From assembly GCA_018060305.1 (NCBI GenBank), contig JAGOWF010000068.1, positions 2,496-11,465 of the forward strand: a stretch of 8,970 bases of DNA. The letters run 5' to 3'. Under the pieces are notes generated by a model that saw only the letters and a list, made by a program, of their open reading frames with translations, searched no databases and had not been told where the DNA came from. The position numbers and the translations under genes were made by a program. Below are positions 5,755 through 8,970 of this stretch, piece by piece. This DNA comes from Pyrinomonadaceae bacterium. Lineage in GTDB: Bacteria > Acidobacteriota > Blastocatellia > Pyrinomonadales > Pyrinomonadaceae. The stretch's first letter is position 1; each line of letters begins with the position of its first letter.

Positions 5755-6863
5755 TGCTGTGTTATCTCTCTTGTCGGCAAATAAGGCCCGGGGTCGATCA
5801 CAGACTCGCGGCCAAGGATCACGTCGGCAATAAGCTCGGCCGTGCCGAGTGACGTGGTGATGCCGAGGCCCTCGTGCCCGGCCGCAATGAATATATTCCC
5901 TCGAACCGGCACCTTGCCGATATACGGCAGATTATCCGGCGTGGCAGGGCGAAACCCCGTCCACACCCTAGTCGTCGATATAGTACGAAGGCCCGGCATA
6001 TACTCGAACGCCCGATGAGTCATCCGACGGAGGATCTTGTGGTCGATACTGCCATCGTCGGCGCCAAATTGCCGAGACGACCCGAGGAGCATTTGTCCGG
6101 TCGAGCGCGGCTGGATGTTGAATGCAACAGAATCATCCATCGAACCATGAGCCGACTTGAGATAACCGAGTTCGACGAGTTGATGGCGGGCGAAACTCGG
6201 GTATCGCTCGGTAATTACAAGGTGGCCTTTGCGTTTTGCGATCCGCAGGCATGGAGATAGCCCGGCAGCGGCGACACCCGCAGCGTTGACGACATTTTCG
6301 GCATAAACGACGTCCTCATTCGCCAATCGCACACCGTTCGCCATTATCTCTACCGCCGCGCTTCCAATGCGCAGCTCGGCTCCATTGCTCTTGGCCTTGT
6401 CGATCAGAAATGATGTCGCAATCGCCTGGTACACAACGCTGTCACCCGCAACGAGCAATCCCCCGGCCAATCCGGCTCGAAGATTCGGCTCGGCTTCGCT
6501 AAGTGATCGTTCGTCGAGGACTTCGGCCCCGATGCCGCGTTCTGAATACAATCGGCGCTTTCGCCGCACCGCGACCAATTCCTCCTCGTCGGCTGCGACC
6601 CAAATAGTGCCTCTGTTCTCGAACTCCGCCGAGTTGGGCAATTCCGGCACGAGTTCATTCCACAGTTCCTGCGAATAGCGCGTCAGGGCAAACTGTGCGT
6701 CGCTGTCGTCCATCACGACGATATGGCCCATGCCAGTCGAGGTCGTTCCCGACGCTACGCCTCGCGATTCGATCACTACGACGCTCAGACCTTCACCCGA
6801 CAGGGTTGCTGCACAAGCTGCCCCGACGATACCGGCCCCGATAATTGCGACGTCAAACTTCAT
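5751..6863 (-). CDS. DAO-family FAD-dependent oxidoreductase; probable catalytic subunit of D-hydroxyproline dehydrogenase
   Basis: This encodes a 370-aa member of the glycine/D-amino acid oxidase family. The N-terminal Rossmann motif IIGAGIVGAACA has glycines at 9, 11 and 14, and Glu32 in VVIES closes the second strand where FAD ribose is bound. Near the C-terminus, WTGFRPATPDNLPYIG and GHEGLGITTS (His330) form the typical second FAD-contact region of DAO/SoxB proteins. In this operon it would oxidise cis-4-hydroxy-D-proline to 1-pyrroline-4-hydroxy-2-carboxylate. Because two iron-sulfur or flavin partners are encoded immediately downstream, it probably hands electrons to them and is a dehydrogenase rather than an oxygen-using oxidase. 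The ATG at 6861-6863 overlaps the epimerase stop by 4 bases (ATGA). No signal peptide or membrane segment is visible. Alternatives such as sarcosine or proline dehydrogenase are less likely given the flanking epimerase and deaminase. Confidence 0.9.
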   Translation of the reverse strand: MKFDVAIIGAGIVGAACAATLSGEGLSVVVIESRGVASGTTSTGMGHIVVMDDSDAQFALTRYSQELWNELVPELPNSAEFENRGTIWVAADEEELVAVRRKRRLYSERGIGAEVLDERSLSEAEPNLRAGLAGGLLVAGDSVVYQAIATSFLIDKAKSNGAELRIGSAAVEIMANGVRLANEDVVYAENVVNAAGVAAAGLSPCLRIAKRKGHLVITERYPSFARHQLVELGYLKSAHGSMDDSVAFNIQPRSTGQMLLGSSRQFGADDGSIDHKILRRMTHRAFEYMPGLRTISTTRVWTGFRPATPDNLPYIGKVPVRGNIFIAAGHEGLGITTSLGTAELIADVILGRESVIDPGPYLPTREITQH

Positions 6864-7801
6864 GCTGAGAACCCGAATCTGTACGGGTCATTCGGATCGA
6901 GTATCAGCTCGAGCCTTGCCGTTATGTGTGCAGTTCCTGTGATCACAGGGATAACTTTGTCGCCTTCGACCTTTACGCTGCCCTCAAAACTACTCCCAAC
7001 GATACTCTCCTGTCGCCATATCTCGCCCTCGCGCAGTTTACCGTCGGCATAAAGGCACGCGAGCTTTGCACTAGTGCCGGTGCCGCATGGCGAGCGGTCG
7101 TATTCAAGGCCGGGGCACAGAACGAAGTTGCGGCTGTCGGCCATTGGCGTCGATGCGAATAACTCGACATGATCGATCTCGGCCCCGTCAACGCCGGTGA
7201 TCCCATTCGCGCGAAGAGCCGCTCTGATTGCGACCGCAATGTCGGTCAGCGCCGCAAGATTCGCGAGTTCGACCTTAAGATCGTGGTCGCCAACAAGATA
7301 AAACCAATTGCCGCCCCATGCGATATCGCCCGACACTACGCCGTAGCCGGGCACATCAACGGTGACAGCCTTTCGATATCGGTAACTCGGCACATTCGTG
7401 ATCGTCACGGAGCCGTCCATATTAAGTTCTGCCTCGATCTCGCCGACCGGCGTCTCGATGCGATGAACGCCGGTCGAAATCCGCCCCATGTATTCCAGCG
7501 TTTTGATAAGGCCGATCGTGCCGTGGCCGCACATGCCGAGATAGCCGACATTATTGAAGAAGATCACGCCGGCAGCCGAGGCTGGATCGACCGGTGCGCA
7601 GACCAAGGCGCCGACGATCGCGGCGTGTCCTCGAGGCTCACAAACGACCGCTCTTCGCAGCACATCGTGATCGCGACGAAAGGCCTCAAGCCGTTCAGCC
7701 ATCGAACCCGAACCAAGCCCCGGAAAACCGCCGGTCACGACACGCGTCGGCTCGCCGCCTGTGTGCGAATCTATTGCCTGGATCCTTGTGAGGTTGGCCA
7801 T
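6860..7801 (-). CDS. 4-Hydroxyproline 2-epimerase (proline racemase family)
   Basis: This is the cofactor-independent enzyme that inverts C2 of trans-4-hydroxy-L-proline to give cis-4-hydroxy-D-proline, the entry step of the pathway. The 313-aa protein has the normal family length. Both acid-base cysteines are present: Cys91 in MCGHGTIG and Cys239 in RSPCGTGTSAK. That pair separates racemases and epimerases from trans-3-hydroxyproline dehydratases, which have a threonine in the second position. IDSHTGGEPTRVV near the N-terminus, RGHAAIVGAL, FFNNVGYLGM and WGGNWFYLV are typical of 4-hydroxyproline epimerases as opposed to proline racemases. It is the first gene of the minus-strand cluster, starting at ATG 7799-7801 with no evident Shine-Dalgarno sequence, and its stop overlaps the next start. 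In pseudomonads the equivalent gene is often called lhpA; I leave the symbol blank because orthology is not tested. Confidence 0.94.
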   Translation of the reverse strand: MANLTRIQAIDSHTGGEPTRVVTGGFPGLGSGSMAERLEAFRRDHDVLRRAVVCEPRGHAAIVGALVCAPVDPASAAGVIFFNNVGYLGMCGHGTIGLIKTLEYMGRISTGVHRIETPVGEIEAELNMDGSVTITNVPSYRYRKAVTVDVPGYGVVSGDIAWGGNWFYLVGDHDLKVELANLAALTDIAVAIRAALRANGITGVDGAEIDHVELFASTPMADSRNFVLCPGLEYDRSPCGTGTSAKLACLYADGKLREGEIWRQESIVGSSFEGSVKVEGDKVIPVITGTAHITARLELILDPNDPYRFGFSA

Positions 7802-7859
7802 ATGCTATTAACGCAACCAGAACTTCTAACTACCAACTATTAACTATAAACTGAATCAA
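7802..7859. promoter_or_regulatory. Divergent intergenic region between epimerase operon and HDAC-family gene
   Basis: These 58 bases are the only space for a promoter of the whole minus-strand cluster and also for the plus-strand deacetylase-family gene. The region is clearly AT-rich compared with its surroundings. A possible plus-strand minus-10 element, TATAAA, lies at 7845-7850, only 9 bases before the ATG, which would give a leaderless or nearly leaderless transcript. I see no convincing minus-35 for it and no convincing minus-strand promoter. Neither divergent start codon has a recognisable Shine-Dalgarno sequence. The function is inferred from gene orientation. Confidence 0.5.
7820..7854. 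repeat. Degenerate 7-base tandem repeat (about five NAACTAY-like units)
   Basis: Five consecutive heptamers share an AACT core: GAACTTC, TAACTAC, CAACTAT, TAACTAT and AAACTGA. The period of 7 is kept exactly across 35 bases. It fills most of the divergent intergenic region upstream of the hydroxyproline operon. It could be a cluster of operator half-sites, a slippage-prone microsatellite, or a genome-wide AT-rich spacer element. No regulator is encoded nearby to support the first option. Confidence 0.65.
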
Positions 7860-8801
7860 ATGAAAACGGGCCTGATCCATCATCCGATATATGCAAAGCA
7901 CGATACGGGCCTCGGGCATCCCGAGACGCCTCTGCGCTATGAGGCTGTGATGACGGCTCTCAGGGCGGACGTGTCCTTTTGGTCAAGCCTGATAGAGATC
8001 ACACCAGAAAAGGCGTCAAAAGGCATGGTGCAGGCGGCGCATTCGGCTCAGCACTACAAGCGAGTCGAGGGTGCATTTGAGCATGGGCTAGATCGCCTTG
8101 ATGCCGATACAACTATCTCGATGCAGTCGTTCGACGCTTCGCTGTTTGCAGCAGGCGGCGCGGTTGCCGGCGTTGATGCGGTGATGCAGGGTGAGGCGGA
8201 TAACACCTTTGTCGTGGTCAGGCCGCCGGGTCATCATGCGACGGCCGAGCGCGCGATGGGTTTTTGTCTCTTCAACAATGTCGCCGTCGCCGCGCGGCAT
8301 GCCCAGAACCGCTACAAAGAGATCGACCGAGTCGCGATCATCGATTGGGACGTGCATCACGGCAACGGGACACAGGGCATCTTTTATAACGACCCGAGCG
8401 TGTTCTTTTTCTCGATGCACCAGTATCCATGGTTTCCGGGAACGGGCAGCCGCGGCGAGACGGGCCACGGACGCGGACTGGGAACGACGCTGAACGTGCC
8501 TGTTCGTGCGGAAACCCGCGCAGACGAGCAAAAGCGAATGTTCGAGGCCGCGATCTGGGACATTGCAAGGCAGTTTAAGCCCGACCTGATAATGATTTCG
8601 GCCGGATTCGACGCCCATCTGACGGATCCGCTCGGTCAGCTCAGACTCGAAGATGATGATTTTGGTTCGATGACCGCTACGCTCAAGGAATGGGCGGCCG
8701 AAATCTGTGCGGGGCGAATAGTCTCGTGTCTCGAGGGTGGCTACAACCTCGACACACTAGGCATGACCGTCAAAAATCATGTTACGGAATTAAGCCGTTA
8801 G
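7860..8801 (+). CDS. Histone deacetylase family protein (acetylpolyamine / acetoin-utilisation-type amidohydrolase)
   Basis: This encodes a 313-aa zinc-dependent deacetylase of the arginase-deacetylase fold. The full catalytic set is visible: the His125-His126 dyad in RPPGHHA, Asp164 and His166 in IDWDVHHGNG as zinc ligands with Asp251 in SAGFDAH, and Tyr295 in LEGGYNL as the transition-state tyrosine. FCLFNNVAVAARHA at about 135-148 is also characteristic. The length fits a bacterial single-domain class II-like enzyme. Substrates in bacteria include acetylpolyamines, acetyl-lysine proteins and other acylated amines; none can be assigned here. The ATG at 7860 gives MKTGLIHHPIY, the usual N-terminus of the family, but it has no Shine-Dalgarno sequence. 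The gene is divergent from the hydroxyproline operon and shares its 58-base upstream region, so shared control is possible but unproven. No terminator hairpin is seen in the 53 bases after its stop. Confidence 0.93.
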   Translation: MKTGLIHHPIYAKHDTGLGHPETPLRYEAVMTALRADVSFWSSLIEITPEKASKGMVQAAHSAQHYKRVEGAFEHGLDRLDADTTISMQSFDASLFAAGGAVAGVDAVMQGEADNTFVVVRPPGHHATAERAMGFCLFNNVAVAARHAQNRYKEIDRVAIIDWDVHHGNGTQGIFYNDPSVFFFSMHQYPWFPGTGSRGETGHGRGLGTTLNVPVRAETRADEQKRMFEAAIWDIARQFKPDLIMISAGFDAHLTDPLGQLRLEDDDFGSMTATLKEWAAEICAGRIVSCLEGGYNLDTLGMTVKNHVTELSR

Positions 8802-8839
8802 CTGCGATGTGATAAACTTCCCCATAACCAAATAGCGAC

Positions 8840-8847
8840 GAGGAGGT
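8840..8847 (+). promoter_or_regulatory. Strong Shine-Dalgarno sequence
   Basis: GAGGAGGT lies 7 bases before the ATG at 8855. It fixes the start of the zinc-ribbon gene over the out-of-frame ATG at 8850, which sits too close to the site and reads only about 30 codons before a stop. It is by far the best ribosome binding site in the window. Confidence 0.85.
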
Positions 8848-8854
8848 AAATGCG

Positions 8855-8970
8855 ATGCCGGACATCGAGATATCGTGCGTTCAGTGCAAAGAGATATTCG
8901 TCTTTAGCGAAAAGGAACAGCAACAATACTACCAACGCAACATGATGCAGCCGCAGCGCTGCATGCGCTG
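8855..8970 (+). CDS. Small zinc-ribbon domain protein, 3' end beyond window
   Basis: The first 38 codons of a gene are present before the window ends. The product starts MPDIEISCVQCKEIF, with a CxxC at Cys8 and Cys11, and continues with VFSEKEQQQYYQRN. A second cysteine pair appears in RCMRC, at about residues 36 and 39; the last codon is cut but begins TG. The CxxC, EQ..YY and RCxxC layout resembles the probable zinc-ribbon domain family PF13451 (zf_Tbcl), whose members are short proteins of unknown role, sometimes with extra C-terminal sequence. It follows the deacetylase-family gene on the same strand after 53 bases and could share its transcript. The function is unknown. Confidence 0.8.
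   Translation, partial: MPDIEISCVQCKEIFVFSEKEQQQYYQRNMMQPQRCMR

Larger units (their letters stand above)
1735..7801 (-). other. Putative operon for trans-4-hydroxy-L-proline catabolism
   Basis: Six same-strand genes run from the epimerase to the semialdehyde dehydrogenase. The first five overlap at ATGA, TTGA, an 8-base overlap and ATGA, which implies one transcript and translational coupling. The sixth follows a 72-base gap with a palindrome. The encoded reactions connect end to end from hydroxyproline to 2-oxoglutarate. A substrate transporter and a regulator, often part of such clusters, are not in this window. Confidence 0.85.

Noticed and set aside
1..8970. Defence system, CRISPR array, insertion sequence, tRNA or rRNA
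   Set aside because: No array-like spaced direct repeats, transposase, nuclease or toxin motifs, or RNA gene sequences were recognised. The repeats seen are short intergenic palindromes or tandem units.

Overview
The window is about 9 kb of compact bacterial chromosome with moderately high GC. Protein-level resemblance and the style of the intergenic repeats suggest an environmental, soil-type bacterium, most plausibly Acidobacteriota (Blastocatellia-like). No rRNA or other marker is present, so this placement is tentative. I see no tRNA, rRNA, CRISPR array, transposase or phage gene.

The core (1735-7801, minus strand) is a six-gene cluster that encodes every enzymatic step from trans-4-hydroxy-L-proline to 2-oxoglutarate. 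In transcription order it holds 4-hydroxyproline 2-epimerase, a DAO-type FAD oxidoreductase, a small [2Fe-2S] protein, an FAD/NAD(P)-fold oxidoreductase with a C-terminal BFD-type cluster domain, a DapA-superfamily deaminase and a 2-oxoglutarate semialdehyde dehydrogenase. The three middle redox genes look like the subunits of a multi-subunit D-hydroxyproline dehydrogenase. The first five genes overlap one another by 4 to 8 bases. The last gene follows after a 72-base gap occupied by a near-perfect 26-bp palindrome. Epimerisation gives cis-4-hydroxy-D-proline, the flavo-iron-sulfur complex oxidises it to pyrroline-4-hydroxy-2-carboxylate, the deaminase gives 2-oxoglutarate semialdehyde, and the dehydrogenase gives 2-oxoglutarate for the TCA cycle. 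No transporter, peptidase or regulator is seen in the window.

Left of the cluster lie a class I SAM-dependent methyltransferase (35-1219, minus) and, divergently, a VOC-fold putative extradiol-type dioxygenase (1241-1657, plus). The dioxygenase gene converges on the catabolic cluster across an inverted repeat built of 9-base units, which includes the stop codon of the dehydrogenase gene. Right of the cluster, a 58-base divergent region carrying a degenerate 7-base tandem repeat separates the epimerase from a histone-deacetylase-family amidohydrolase (7860-8801, plus). The window ends inside a small zinc-ribbon gene (8855 onward, plus) that has a strong Shine-Dalgarno sequence.

The enzymes belong to known families. 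The less explained material is the three intergenic repeats, a lysine-to-asparagine change in the cofactor site of the aldehyde dehydrogenase, and the electron acceptor of the three-subunit dehydrogenase.
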